Below are positions 36,799 through 47,231 of a stretch of DNA of 64,000 nt, in pieces. The position numbers and the translations under genes were made by a program. The DNA is taken from positions 186,001 through 250,000 of the forward strand of contig CAWHQR010000001.1 of the NCBI GenBank assembly GCA_963831605.1, read 5' to 3'. The DNA is from DASUPK01 sp963831605. Its GTDB lineage: Bacteria > Actinomycetota > Thermoleophilia > Solirubrobacterales > 70-9. Below the pieces are notes generated by a model. That model was not told the DNA's origin. It worked only from the letters and a program-made list of their open reading frames with translations, and ran no database searches. Numbering within the stretch: position 1 is the first letter of the stretch; each line of letters begins with the position of its first letter.

Positions 36799-38466
36799 AT
36801 GGCCGAGAAGGTCGACGAGAGGGCCGAGGGCGCCGAAACCCACGAGAACGCGGGTCCGGTGCACGGCGGACGGCTGGTCGCACAGGCGATGCGCAGCCGC
36901 GGCGCATCCAAGCTCTTCACGCTTTCCGGCGGCCACCTCTTCTCCATCTTCGACGGCTGCAAGGCGGAGGGGATCGACGTGATCGACACCCGCCACGAAC
37001 AGTCCGCCGTCTTCGCGGCGATCGGCTGGGCGAAGGCAAGGCGCGAGCCCGGCATCTGCGCGCTGACCGCCGGCTGTGGCGTCACCAACGGGATGAGCGG
37101 GATCGCCTCAGCCCAGGCGGACGGTGTCCCGCTCGTCGCCCTCGGCGGCCGGGCGCCCGAGATGAGGTGGGGGAGCGGCTCGCTCCAGGAGATCGACCAC
37201 CTGCCCTTCGTCTCGCCGCTGGTCAAGTCGGCGCAGACCGTGAAGGATCCGGGAAAGATCGCGCGGACGACCGCCGAGGCGATCGACACCGCCGCGACCC
37301 CGCCCCTGGGCCCGACCTTCGTCGACTACCCGCTGGACGTCGTCTTCTCGGAGGCCGACTCGGAGATCCCTGATCCGCCCGCGCAGTCCGACCGTTCCGC
37401 CGAGGGCGCCGGCCGCGTCGCGAAGATGCTCTCCGAAGCAGAGCGGCCGGCGATCATGGCCGGCTCCAACCTCTATTGGGCGCAGGCCGAGACCGAGCTG
37501 CGGGCGCTCGCCGAGGCGCTCGGCATTCCCGTCTTCCTCAACGGCCTCGGCCGCGGTTGCCTGGCTCCCGACCATGAGCTCTACTTCTCCCGCGCGCGCG
37601 GCGCGGGGCTTGCGGGCTGCGACGTCTGCCTGGTGATCGGTGTCCCTCTTGACTTCCGGCTGGGCTTCGGCGCCTCGATCGCCGAGGACGCGACCCTGGT
37701 CCAACTGGACTTCGTGCCGCCGAAGCTGGAGAAGACGCGCCTGCCCGACCTCGCGCTCGCGGGTGACATCGGCGCGACGCTGACCGAGATCCGCGAGGCC
37801 GCCAAGGCCTCTCCGAAGCGGACGGCCCCCTGGGTGGAGGAGCTCTGCCGGGTCGAGGTCGAGAAGCGGGCGGAGGAACAGGAGATGCTCGACGACGATC
37901 GCTCCCCGCTCCATCCGATGCGCATCTACAGGGAGCTCGGGAACTTCCTCGACCGCGACGCAATCGTGGTCGGCGACGGCGGCGACTTCGTCAGCTTCGC
38001 CGGCCGCGTCTGGGAGACGTGGGAGCCCGGCACCTGGATGGACCCCGGCCCGTACGGTTGCCTCGGCGCCGGCCCGGGTCAGGCGATGGGTGCGAAGCTC
38101 GCTCACCCCGAGCGCCAGGTCTGTCTCCTGCTCGGCGACGGAGCCTTCGGCTTCTCCGGGATGGAGTTCGACACGATGGCCCGCCACAACCTGCCGATCG
38201 TCGCGGTGATGGGAAACAACGGCATCTGGGCCCTCGAACACCATCCGATGAAGTTCCTCTACGGGTACTCGCTCGCCGCCGAGCTGCGCCCCGAGACGCG
38301 CTACGACGAGGTCGTCTCCGCCCTCGGTTGTCACGGCGAGCTGGTGCGGTCCCCCGATGAACTTCGGCCCGCGCTTGACCGAGCGTTCGCCTCGGGCAAG
38401 CCGGCGCTGGTCAACGTGATCACCGACCCCGAGGTCGTGTACCCGCGCAGAGCCAACCTGGCGTAG
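36799..38466 (+). CDS. Thiamine-diphosphate-dependent enzyme (acetolactate synthase-like)
   Basis: A 555-residue three-domain TPP enzyme. The N-terminal domain has the catalytic Glu in DTRHEQSAVFAAIGWAKA, the middle domain is Rossmann-like, and the C-terminal cofactor site reads LLGDGAFGFSGMEFDTMAR ... NN (GDG to NN spacing normal). The family includes acetolactate synthase, oxalyl-CoA decarboxylase and 2-hydroxyacyl-CoA lyase; which reaction it runs is not shown by sequence. No small ALS subunit lies nearby, which argues against branched-chain amino acid synthesis. Confidence 0.88.
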   Translation: MAEKVDERAEGAETHENAGPVHGGRLVAQAMRSRGASKLFTLSGGHLFSIFDGCKAEGIDVIDTRHEQSAVFAAIGWAKARREPGICALTAGCGVTNGMSGIASAQADGVPLVALGGRAPEMRWGSGSLQEIDHLPFVSPLVKSAQTVKDPGKIARTTAEAIDTAATPPLGPTFVDYPLDVVFSEADSEIPDPPAQSDRSAEGAGRVAKMLSEAERPAIMAGSNLYWAQAETELRALAEALGIPVFLNGLGRGCLAPDHELYFSRARGAGLAGCDVCLVIGVPLDFRLGFGASIAEDATLVQLDFVPPKLEKTRLPDLALAGDIGATLTEIREAAKASPKRTAPWVEELCRVEVEKRAEEQEMLDDDRSPLHPMRIYRELGNFLDRDAIVVGDGGDFVSFAGRVWETWEPGTWMDPGPYGCLGAGPGQAMGAKLAHPERQVCLLLGDGAFGFSGMEFDTMARHNLPIVAVMGNNGIWALEHHPMKFLYGYSLAAELRPETRYDEVVSALGCHGELVRSPDELRPALDRAFASGKPALVNVITDPEVVYPRRANLA

Positions 38467-38476
38467 CCGCGGCGGC

Positions 38477-39217
38477 TCAGCCGAGGATGTTGACCGCTCG
38501 GGCGACGACGAGCCCGATGGTGACGATCGCCGCCGTCCCCTGGATCCCCATCAGCAGCTTCGCCGTCTGGGTGATGGGCATCGTGTCGGTCGGGCTGAAG
38601 GCGGTGGCGTTGGTGAGTGCCGTGTACAGGTAGTCGAGAAACGTTGGCCGCCAGTTCTTGCCCATCGGCGTGTATTTGGCGGTGTCGCTGTCCATCTGGG
38701 GAAAGAAGAAGTCCGGCCATGGCTCACGGGTCGTCGTGTGGCGGTTCAGCGGACCGCCTCGGTCGAGGTCCCAGTAGATGACGGAGAAGAGCAGGATGTT
38801 GGTGACCCAGAGCACCACGCCTGAGCCGATCAGGGCGTCACCTCCGGTCTTCCCGCCGACGATCAGGAAATGGACGAGCAGCCCGAGCGAGACGAGGTAG
38901 GTCAACGTCACGAGACCGAGGATCGTCCAGAGCAGACCACGCTGATGACGCCACCTGACTCGGTTCGCACGGTGCGGCGCGACCACGATGAGCGTGAGCA
39001 GGAGAAGGCCCTCGACCGAGGGGATCAGCCACTTCGGGCCGATCACGAGCTTGTCGGAGAGCGCAAGATGCAGAAAGATCGCGATCGCCACGGCGAGCTG
39101 TGCCGGCCAGAGGGGATCGCCGTGGTGGATCCGCTCGTCGAGGCGGTCGACCTCGCGCCGCAGGTGCGCGGGCGGATGCTTCCGGATCGCGGGAGCCGCG
39201 CTGGCTTGATCGGCCAT
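38477..39217 (-). CDS. Membrane protein resembling DUF1345-type, possibly channel-like
   Basis: A 246-residue polytopic membrane protein with about five spans. Near the C terminus a stretch YLYTALTNATAFSPTDTMPI precedes the last helix and looks like a pore loop followed by an inner helix (ITQTAKLLMGIQG). Transport or channel activity is only suggested by this layout. The ATG at 39217 is chosen because the upstream frame runs into the RecQ coding region. Confidence 0.7.
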   Translation of the reverse strand: MADQASAAPAIRKHPPAHLRREVDRLDERIHHGDPLWPAQLAVAIAIFLHLALSDKLVIGPKWLIPSVEGLLLLTLIVVAPHRANRVRWRHQRGLLWTILGLVTLTYLVSLGLLVHFLIVGGKTGGDALIGSGVVLWVTNILLFSVIYWDLDRGGPLNRHTTTREPWPDFFFPQMDSDTAKYTPMGKNWRPTFLDYLYTALTNATAFSPTDTMPITQTAKLLMGIQGTAAIVTIGLVVARAVNILG

Positions 39218-39270
39218 CGGCACCGGCGAGGCTAGAGGCGCCTCAGGACGGCAGCGGGGAGACGACGCCG

Positions 39271-41076
<1,806 letters not shown>

Positions 41077-41204
41077 CTCCGGGAAAGAGGCCTGGGCCAG
41101 ATTTTCACCCCACTGGGTCACCGGCTCACCATGGCGGAGCGGGCGGTCGGACCGCTGCAGGTCAGGCGCCGCGGGCCAGGATCGTCGCCAGGAACTCCGA
41201 CGGA

Positions 41205-41633
41205 TCAGCCACGGGCTGACTTGACGCGCTCCACGATCGTCTGTGCCCGGCGCGAGATCCCGGCCGGGGTGTGGCGGAAGGGCCGGCGCTTGCCGCGGTG
41301 GTACGGGAAGCTCGATGACTCCCGCGGGCCGAGCGTCAGATCGATGACACGGCCTTCGCCGTCGACCAGCCACCAGTGGCTCTTGCTCCGGCGCTTCAGC
41401 TGGATGGGATGCAGGCCGGCGTCGTACCCGCCGGCGAGGTGGAAGTAGGCCTCCGCGGCGATGTAGGCGAAGCCGTCGAAACGCCCGAAGCCGCTGCGGT
41501 ACTGATCCTGGGCGAGCTCGTCGGTCAGCGCGGCCTGGACCGCTCGCTTGAGCTTGTCCGCGGGCGCCAGGACGACCTTCGAGTTGGACCGCCTGGCGCC
41601 CGCGGAGGACCTGCTTGGACGGGAGGGACTCAC
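41205..41633 (-). CDS. YunG-like small protein, active-site Cys position altered
   Basis: A 142-residue protein starting at GTG 41633. The core reads GFAYIAAEAYFHLAGG and SHWWLVDGEGRVIDLTLG. It resembles transglutaminase-like/YunG proteins with a Cys, a His and an Asp, but the expected Cys in GxCYxAxEA-type sequences is Ala here. A catalytic role is therefore unlikely. C-terminal part is basic. Gene order with recQ may be chance. Confidence 0.6.
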   Translation of the reverse strand: MSPSRPSRSSAGARRSNSKVVLAPADKLKRAVQAALTDELAQDQYRSGFGRFDGFAYIAAEAYFHLAGGYDAGLHPIQLKRRSKSHWWLVDGEGRVIDLTLGPRESSSFPYHRGKRRPFRHTPAGISRRAQTIVERVKSARG

Positions 41634-41686
41634 TGCGGCTCCTAAGCCGGCGGCGCTGGAAGTTCTCCCCCGGGAAGCGAAGCCGT

Positions 41687-41881
41687 CTAGCGGGCGAGCC
41701 TGGCGGCCACACCCACCGGGATCGGCCGGCCCATGTGGAGCGCGACCATGCCGCGGAACTCGTCCGTGGTCTGCGGGCCCCAGAGAGCGGAGTGGCAGGG
41801 GTTGCAGAGCGTCTCGCCGGCTGGGGACTGCTTGCCGTCGGCGAAGATCTCGGTCAGGCACTGGGTGCAGTGCTGTCTCAT
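41687..41881 (-). CDS. Small zinc-ribbon protein
   Basis: A 64-residue protein with two CxxC pairs (CTQC near the N terminus, CNPC about 20 residues on), the pattern of a zinc ribbon. The rest (ALHMGRPIPVGVAARLAR) has no recognised motif. Spacing to the next gene is 53 bp. It might bind RNA or protein. Confidence 0.6.
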   Translation of the reverse strand: MRQHCTQCLTEIFADGKQSPAGETLCNPCHSALWGPQTTDEFRGMVALHMGRPIPVGVAARLAR

Positions 41882-41938
41882 GGCCCTAGATATCGGCAGC
41901 CGGCAGCGAATTCGTGAGTCCGGGGAGCATCCGGACGA

Positions 41939-42148
41939 TCAGGATCTGAGCCCCGCTATACGGCCCTCGCGCATGAGCCGCCGCAAGCCATTGCGTAGGT
42001 GCCGCTCCTCCTCCGAACCCTGCAGATGCGTCGTCCGCACGATCACCGCCGGGCGTCCGGCGTAGAGGAACTCGCTGGTGTTCCTCACGGCTAGCTCGTC
42101 GAGCTCCTGGCCCGGTTCATCTGCTCCGTGGTCCTCGTCTTCACGCAT
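41939..42148 (-). CDS. Small hypothetical protein with strong ribosome site
   Basis: A 69-residue acidic/basic mixed protein. On the coding strand an AAGGAGGG sequence lies just before the ATG at 42148, which favours a real gene. The C terminus (RHLRNGLRRLMREGRIAGL) is helical and basic. No family recognised. Confidence 0.6.
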   Translation of the reverse strand: MREDEDHGADEPGQELDELAVRNTSEFLYAGRPAVIVRTTHLQGSEEERHLRNGLRRLMREGRIAGLRS

Positions 42149-42263
42149 TTCGTAGATCCCTCCTTGGATCCGCTGGCCTGCTTACTGAACGCATGCCCGG
42201 ATTCCAGCGGTTTACGCGCGATCCACGGGTTGCCGGCGAGACAGCCCGGGTAGTGTGGCTGTC

Positions 42264-43256
42264 ATGGAATTCCGCAAGCTCGGCAGCTCGGACATCGAGG
42301 TCTCGCAGATCTCCCTCGGCTCCTGGCTCACCTACGGGGCCGGTGTGGAGCGCGAGCACACCGAGGCCTGCACGAAGGCCGCCTTCGAGGCCGGGATCAA
42401 CTTCTTCGACACCGCCAACGTCTACGGCAGCGGCGCCGCCGAGACAGCCTGGGGCGAGGTGCTCAAGGACTTCGATCGCTCGAGCTACGTCCTCGCCACC
42501 AAGGTCTTCTTCCCGATGTCGGACACCGACCGCGGTCTTTCCCGAGAGCAGATCCACAAGCAGATCGACAAGTCGCTCGAGCGCCTGCAGACGGACTACG
42601 TCGACCTCTACCAGTGCCACCGCCCGGATCCCGAGACCCCGATCGAGGAGACGATGGAGGCGCTCACCGAGGTCTGCGAGGCCGGGAAGGCACGGGAGAT
42701 CGGATTCAGCGAGTGGACCGTCGAGCAGGTTCAAGCCGGGCTCGACGTGCCGGACGCCAAGGACTGGGTCTCCTCCCAGCCGCAGTACAACATGATCTGG
42801 CGCGCTCCCGAGGCGGAGCTGATCCCCTTCTGCGAGGAGCACGACATCTCCCAGATCGTCTGGTCGCCGCTGGCCCAGGGAGTGCTCGCCGGCAAATACA
42901 AGCCGGGCGAGCCGGTTCCGGAGGACTCCCGGATGGCCTCCGACGCGATGAACTGGGCGATGGACCGCTACATGCGCGACGACGTTCTCGAGGCCGTCCA
43001 GCGCCTGGTTCCGGTCGCCGAGCAGGCGGGACTCAGCATGACGACGATGGCCCTCGCCTGGATCCTCCGCCAGAAGAACGTCGCCTCCTGCATCATCGGC
43101 GCCTCGCGGCCGGAGCAGGTTTTCTCGAATGCCGAGGCCGCCGGCGTCGAGCTCTCACAGGACACGCTCGACGCGATCGACGAAGCGCTCGACGGCGTTG
43201 CCGTCACCGGGCCCCGCTTGGCGAACTTCGTCACCGAGGGCGTCAAGCACCGCTAG
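42264..43256 (+). CDS. Aldo/keto reductase (Kv-beta-like)
   Basis: A 330-residue NADPH-dependent reductase of the AKR7/voltage-gated K+ channel beta-like branch. The catalytic set is visible: Asp and Tyr in FFDTANVYGSG, Lys in ATKVFF and His in QCHRPDPETPIE. The C-terminal IIGASRPEQVFSNAEA region binds the cofactor phosphate. ATG 42264 is used; GTG 42255 is possible. Immediately downstream lies a PotD-like remnant that starts at the AKR stop. Confidence 0.92.
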   Translation: MEFRKLGSSDIEVSQISLGSWLTYGAGVEREHTEACTKAAFEAGINFFDTANVYGSGAAETAWGEVLKDFDRSSYVLATKVFFPMSDTDRGLSREQIHKQIDKSLERLQTDYVDLYQCHRPDPETPIEETMEALTEVCEAGKAREIGFSEWTVEQVQAGLDVPDAKDWVSSQPQYNMIWRAPEAELIPFCEEHDISQIVWSPLAQGVLAGKYKPGEPVPEDSRMASDAMNWAMDRYMRDDVLEAVQRLVPVAEQAGLSMTTMALAWILRQKNVASCIIGASRPEQVFSNAEAAGVELSQDTLDAIDEALDGVAVTGPRLANFVTEGVKHR

Positions 43257-43833
43257 GTGACGATGCTGACCGAGCTCCGCGACTCGGTCCCGATGACCCT
43301 CAAGTGCATGGGGATCGATCCCGGACAAGGCGACCGAGGCCCAGTGGCTCTCCGCCGTCGACAAGATCAAGCAGGAGAAGGACTCGGGCCAGATCCGCGC
43401 CTTCACCGGCAACGACTACATCCGCGGACTGTCGAACGGCGACATCGCGATCGCCCTCGGCTGGTCCGGCGACGCGGTCCAGCTCCAGGCCGACAACCCG
43501 AACATCAAGTTCGTGATGCCCAAGGAGGGCTGCATGTTCTGGTCGACGAGCATGGAGATCCCGCAGGGCGCCTCCGATCCCCAGGCCGCCGAGAAGTTCA
43601 TGAACTACGTCTACGACCCGCAGAACCAGGCGCAGATCGCCCGCTGGGTCAATTACGTCACGCCGGTCGCCGGCGTCAAGCAGATCTTCGAGAAGACCGA
43701 CCCCGAGCTCGCCAACGACCCGCTGATCTTCCCGAGCACGGCGTACACGAAGAACTGCACGTACGAGCCGGTGCTGGCCGGGCCGATGGGCGATCGGATC
43801 ACCAAGGCCTTCCAGACGGTCATCACCGGCTGA
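43257..43833 (+). pseudogene. C-terminal remnant of PotD-like polyamine-binding protein
   Basis: The last ~190 codons of a spermidine/putrescine-type binding protein (DYIRGLSNGDIAIALGWSGD, FWSTSMEIPQGASDP, YVTPVAGVKQIF). The N-terminal half, with the signal peptide, is missing. The remnant begins directly after the AKR stop. It also has a frame break near 43321: GATCCCGGACAAG becomes in-frame DPDKATEAQW if one C of the CCC run is removed. It lacks its permease and ATPase neighbours here. It may be a deletion scar or a misassembly. Confidence 0.75.
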
Positions 43834-43838
43834 CGCCG

Positions 43839-44711
43839 ATGCGGACGCTCTCGATCGCAGCGCTGCAGACGGCGCCGGTCCCGCGCGACCCCGAGGCCAC
43901 CCTCGAGCGCCTCGCGGAGCGCGCCCCGGCGATCCGGGCCGCCGTCCCGCACGTCCAGCTCCTCGTCCTTCCCGAGCTTCATCTGGCGGCCGTTCCCGGC
44001 CTGCTTGATGAGGGCGATGGCTATGCCGAGTCGGTTGCCGTGCGGTTGCCGGACTCGCTGACCGAGCGGCTCGGCGCGATCGCCCAGCAGGCGAAGCTCT
44101 GGATCGTCGCCGGCTCGGTCTACGAGCGATCGGACGAGGATCAGATCCACAACACGGCCATCGTGATCAGCCCGGACGGCGACCTGTTCGCCCGTTACCG
44201 CAAGGTCTTCCCCTGGCGTCCGACTGAGCGAACCGTGCCCGGCGACGGCTTCGTCACTTTCGACATCCCCGACGTCGGCCGGATCGGCCTGGCGATCTGT
44301 TACGACGGCTTCTTCCCCGAGGTGATCCGCCAGCTCGCCTGGCTCGGCGCCGAGGTCGTGATCCAGCCGACGCTGACGACGACCTCCGACCGCGAGGCCG
44401 AGCTGGTCGCCGCTCGCGCCAACGCGATCTTCAACCAGCTCTACGTCGTCAACGTCAACGCCTCGCAGCCGGCAGCGCTTGGCCGTAGCGTGATCGTCGA
44501 TCCCGAGGGTCTCGTCCGGGCTCAGGCCGGGGAGGGGGAGGAGCTGCTCACCGACGTGCTCGACCTGGAGGCCGTGGAGCGGGTCCGTCGCTTCGGAATC
44601 GCCGGCGTCTCGCGGATGTGGGAGCAGCTCGACTCGATGGACGGCGACGGGCCCGAGCTGCCGATGTATGGCGGACGGATTCGCCCGCGCCCAGATGCGA
44701 AGCGCTCCTAG
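43839..44711 (+). CDS. Carbon-nitrogen hydrolase (nitrilase superfamily)
   Basis: A 290-residue cytoplasmic amidase-type enzyme. The Glu-Lys-Cys triad is present: LVLPELHLA, RYRKVFPWRP and LAICYDGFFPEV. It starts 6 bp after the PotD remnant. The substrate is unknown. It converges with the alpha/beta hydrolase gene; their stops overlap by 4 bp at 44708-44711. Confidence 0.9.
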   Translation: MRTLSIAALQTAPVPRDPEATLERLAERAPAIRAAVPHVQLLVLPELHLAAVPGLLDEGDGYAESVAVRLPDSLTERLGAIAQQAKLWIVAGSVYERSDEDQIHNTAIVISPDGDLFARYRKVFPWRPTERTVPGDGFVTFDIPDVGRIGLAICYDGFFPEVIRQLAWLGAEVVIQPTLTTTSDREAELVAARANAIFNQLYVVNVNASQPAALGRSVIVDPEGLVRAQAGEGEELLTDVLDLEAVERVRRFGIAGVSRMWEQLDSMDGDGPELPMYGGRIRPRPDAKRS

Positions 44712-45382
44712 CCCGCGGCGGTCCGATCGAGAACCTCGGCGAGGCTCTCCGGATCTTCGGCCATCGGGAAGTGGCCGCCCGGGATCTCGATCGGCTCGAC
44801 GCCAAGCAGCTCACGGGCCATGAATCTTTCCCACTCCGGCTCGAAGAGCTCGTCGTCGGCGGCGTAGATGAGGACGGCCGCGTTGCCGGGAGGCACGTCG
44901 AGCGGATACTCGTCCCGCGGCATCGCCATCGGCCGGAGCCGGCCGGCAAGCATGCTGTTCCGGGGTGGGGGCACCCGTCCATAGAGCGCCTCGAGTGCCA
45001 CGGCCTCGTCCCAGACGCTGGTGCCGTCCGGGCCGGTCTCCGGAAATGGGATCCCTTTGCGGAAGGCGTGCGGCGCGCCGGGCGGCGCCTCGAATCCGCC
45101 CAGCCTCGGACACAGGTGTACGAGCAGGGAATCCGGTTTCGCCGCGGCGACCAGCGACGAGTAGGCCGTTCCCTGCGAGTGGCCGACGATGACCAGCGGG
45201 TCGTCGGCCCCGTCGATCGCATCGAGCGCAGGGCGGATGCGCTCGTCGAAGCCGGCATCGGAATCCTGCAGTGGCAGGTCCGGCGTCACGACGCTGTGAC
45301 CACGATCCATCAGGAGTGGCGTCAGATCATCCCAACAGGACGGCTCGTGCCAGGCGCCGTGGATCAGGCAGAAGGTGGCCAC
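44708..45382 (-). CDS. Alpha/beta hydrolase
   Basis: A 224-residue hydrolase. The oxyanion motif FCLIHGAWHEPSCWDDL, nucleophile elbow GHSQGTAYSS and late His in IPGGHFPMAEDP are clear; the acid may be in the IYAADDELFEP stretch. GTG 45382 is chosen; TTG 45388 would add two residues. The short length suggests a minimal esterase-like fold. Substrate unknown. Confidence 0.88.
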   Translation of the reverse strand: MATFCLIHGAWHEPSCWDDLTPLLMDRGHSVVTPDLPLQDSDAGFDERIRPALDAIDGADDPLVIVGHSQGTAYSSLVAAAKPDSLLVHLCPRLGGFEAPPGAPHAFRKGIPFPETGPDGTSVWDEAVALEALYGRVPPPRNSMLAGRLRPMAMPRDEYPLDVPPGNAAVLIYAADDELFEPEWERFMARELLGVEPIEIPGGHFPMAEDPESLAEVLDRTAAG

Positions 45383-45418
45383 GTGCAAGCAGTCCTACCA
45401 CGCGCACCCCGCCGGAAC

Positions 45419-45448
45419 AAAAAAGAGCGGCCCCTCTCGGGGCCGCTC
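45419..45448 (-). terminator. Rho-independent terminator of cold-shock gene
   Basis: On the minus strand GAGCGGCCCC-GAGA-GGGGCCGCTC (45448-45425) forms a perfect 10-bp stem, followed by six T (A-run at 45419-45424 on the plus strand). It lies 28 bp after the csp stop. Confidence 0.88.
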
Positions 45449-45475
45449 GATACGACTCAGAAGCTTTGAGGCTCC

Positions 45476-45682
45476 CTACGCGACCTGCTTCACGCCGGTC
45501 GCGGCCGGGCCCTTCGGGCCCTGCTCGGTCTCGTACTCGACCTTCGCGCCCTCTTCGAGCGAACGGTAGCCGTCCCCCTCGATCGAGCTGAAATGGACGA
45601 ACACATCGTTAGAGCCATCGTCGGGTGTGATGAACCCGTAGCCCTTGTCGTTGCTGAACCACTTGACGGTTCCGGTAGGCAT
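45476..45682 (-). CDS. Cold-shock domain protein
   Basis: A 68-residue CspA-type RNA-binding protein. The RNP1 sequence KGYGFITPDDG and RNP2 DVFVHFSSIEGDGY are intact. ATG 45682 has an AGGAGG site on its strand. It melts RNA structure and may be induced by cold. About 160 bp separate its start from the next gene, enough for a leader. Confidence 0.95.
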   Translation of the reverse strand: MPTGTVKWFSNDKGYGFITPDDGSNDVFVHFSSIEGDGYRSLEEGAKVEYETEQGPKGPAATGVKQVA

Positions 45683-45843
45683 CTCGCCTCCTCTTACTGT
45701 GCTGCGAACGCGAGGAAGCTGAGAAGCAACAACGCGAGCGCTACGCACACCTTTGCCGGTATCACCGGCCTAACGCGCGGGACGGTAGCAGCCCGGGGGA
45801 CTGAATCCGTGACCGGGATGTGCCCAAATTCGCCCCAGGTGTG

Positions 45844-47073
45844 CTAGCTCTGGCCCAGCCGGCAGAGCACTTGGTAGACCGAGGTGAAGTCGATCTCGAA
45901 GCCGTTCCGCGCCGCGCGAAGGTAGAGGCGCCAGACGCGCAGCCGCTCGGGGCCGGCCAGCTCCTCCGCTCGCTCGATGTTGTCGTCGAGATTGCGGATC
46001 CAGTGGCGGAGGGTCTCGGCGTAGTCGGAGCCGAACTCCTCCACATGCTGGGCGATGAATCCCGCTCGCTCCAGGGCGAGGATCACCCGGGAGACGTGGG
46101 TCGTCTCGCCATCCGGGAAGACGTAGCGCTCCGAGAACGCTCCGCCCTCGATGTTGCCGTGGTGCAGGCGCGAGATGCCGTGGTTGAGCAACCGGCCTCC
46201 GGGCCGGAGCATCGAGGCGAGCTGCTCGGCGTAGACGTCGATCTGGGACTCGCCGACGTGCTCGACCATCCCGATCGAGGCGACGGCGTCGAAGTTCTCC
46301 CCGGCGAGCTCGCGGTAGTCCTGGACCCGGATCTCGACCTGGTCCTCGACACCCGCCTCGGCGACCTTCTGACGGGCGAGCTCGGCCTGGTTCTCCGACA
46401 GCGTGATCCCGACCGCTTCGACGCCATGCCGCTGCGCTGCGTGGATCACGAAGCTGCCCCAGCCGCAGCCGACGTCCAGCACCCGCTGGCCCGGCTCGAG
46501 AGCCAGCTTCGTGCAGACCAGCTCGCGCTTCGCGTCCTGTGCCTCCGCGAGCGTCGGGGGCTCACGGCGGAATCCCTTCCGGGGCGGGACCCGGGAGAAG
46601 AAGGCGCATGAGTACGTCATCGAATCGTCGAGAAAGAGGGAGAAGAACTCGTTGCCCACGTCGTAGTGGTGACGGACCGCCTCGCGGTCTCGCTCAGTGG
46701 TGTGCTTGCGGCCGCGGAGGTGGAGCTCGGCCCTCGGCGGGGGCGGGGGGCGACGGACGCCGGCGGCCCGCAGCGCCGCCGCGATCAGCCGAGCCTTGGC
46801 CGTCGCGCCGACGGGCGGCGGCTTCCACTCGTTGAGCACCTCGATGACCTTGTCGATGTCATCGATCTCGATCTCGCCGGAGACATAGGCGCGCCCGAGG
46901 CCGAGCTGGCCGGGCGCCGCGACGGCGTAGGCAAGGGCGTCCTGCGAGCGTGCCTTGAAGGTCGGGCCGCCCCCATTGGTGGACGGGACCTTCGACCCGT
47001 CCCAGAGCTCGATCGTGAAGGGGCGCTCCGGGAAGGCGCGTTCGATCTCCTGGATGAGGGGCTCGGTTGGCAT
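45844..47073 (-). CDS. Cyclopropane-fatty-acyl-phospholipid synthase
   Basis: A 409-residue SAM-dependent enzyme that methylates double bonds of membrane lipid chains. SAM-binding VLDVGCGWGSFVIHAAQ and the family sequence AVRHHYDVGNEFFSLFLDDSM (split here as RHHYDVGNEFF) are visible, with EHVGESQIDVYAEQL and an ERYVFPDG block. It lies divergent from the fatty-acid desaturase gene, suggesting joint control of membrane fluidity. Confidence 0.94.
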   Translation of the reverse strand: MPTEPLIQEIERAFPERPFTIELWDGSKVPSTNGGGPTFKARSQDALAYAVAAPGQLGLGRAYVSGEIEIDDIDKVIEVLNEWKPPPVGATAKARLIAAALRAAGVRRPPPPPRAELHLRGRKHTTERDREAVRHHYDVGNEFFSLFLDDSMTYSCAFFSRVPPRKGFRREPPTLAEAQDAKRELVCTKLALEPGQRVLDVGCGWGSFVIHAAQRHGVEAVGITLSENQAELARQKVAEAGVEDQVEIRVQDYRELAGENFDAVASIGMVEHVGESQIDVYAEQLASMLRPGGRLLNHGISRLHHGNIEGGAFSERYVFPDGETTHVSRVILALERAGFIAQHVEEFGSDYAETLRHWIRNLDDNIERAEELAGPERLRVWRLYLRAARNGFEIDFTSVYQVLCRLGQS

Positions 47074-47231
47074 GGGCCGACACTAGCGAGGCCGCGGATT
47101 CACTTCTTGTTAGGGCGGCCGAACAATCACCAATCGCTTACGGAATGGCGCTAGGGTCCCGCCTACCGGGACTCGAGTCGAGACGACGAGAGTCGGATTG
47201 CCTCGGTCAGGACCACCACAAAGGAGACCTC

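Noticed and set aside
45765..45785. Short GCCGG/CCGGC hairpin before the csp gene
   Set aside because: Five-base stem without further support; too weak to call.
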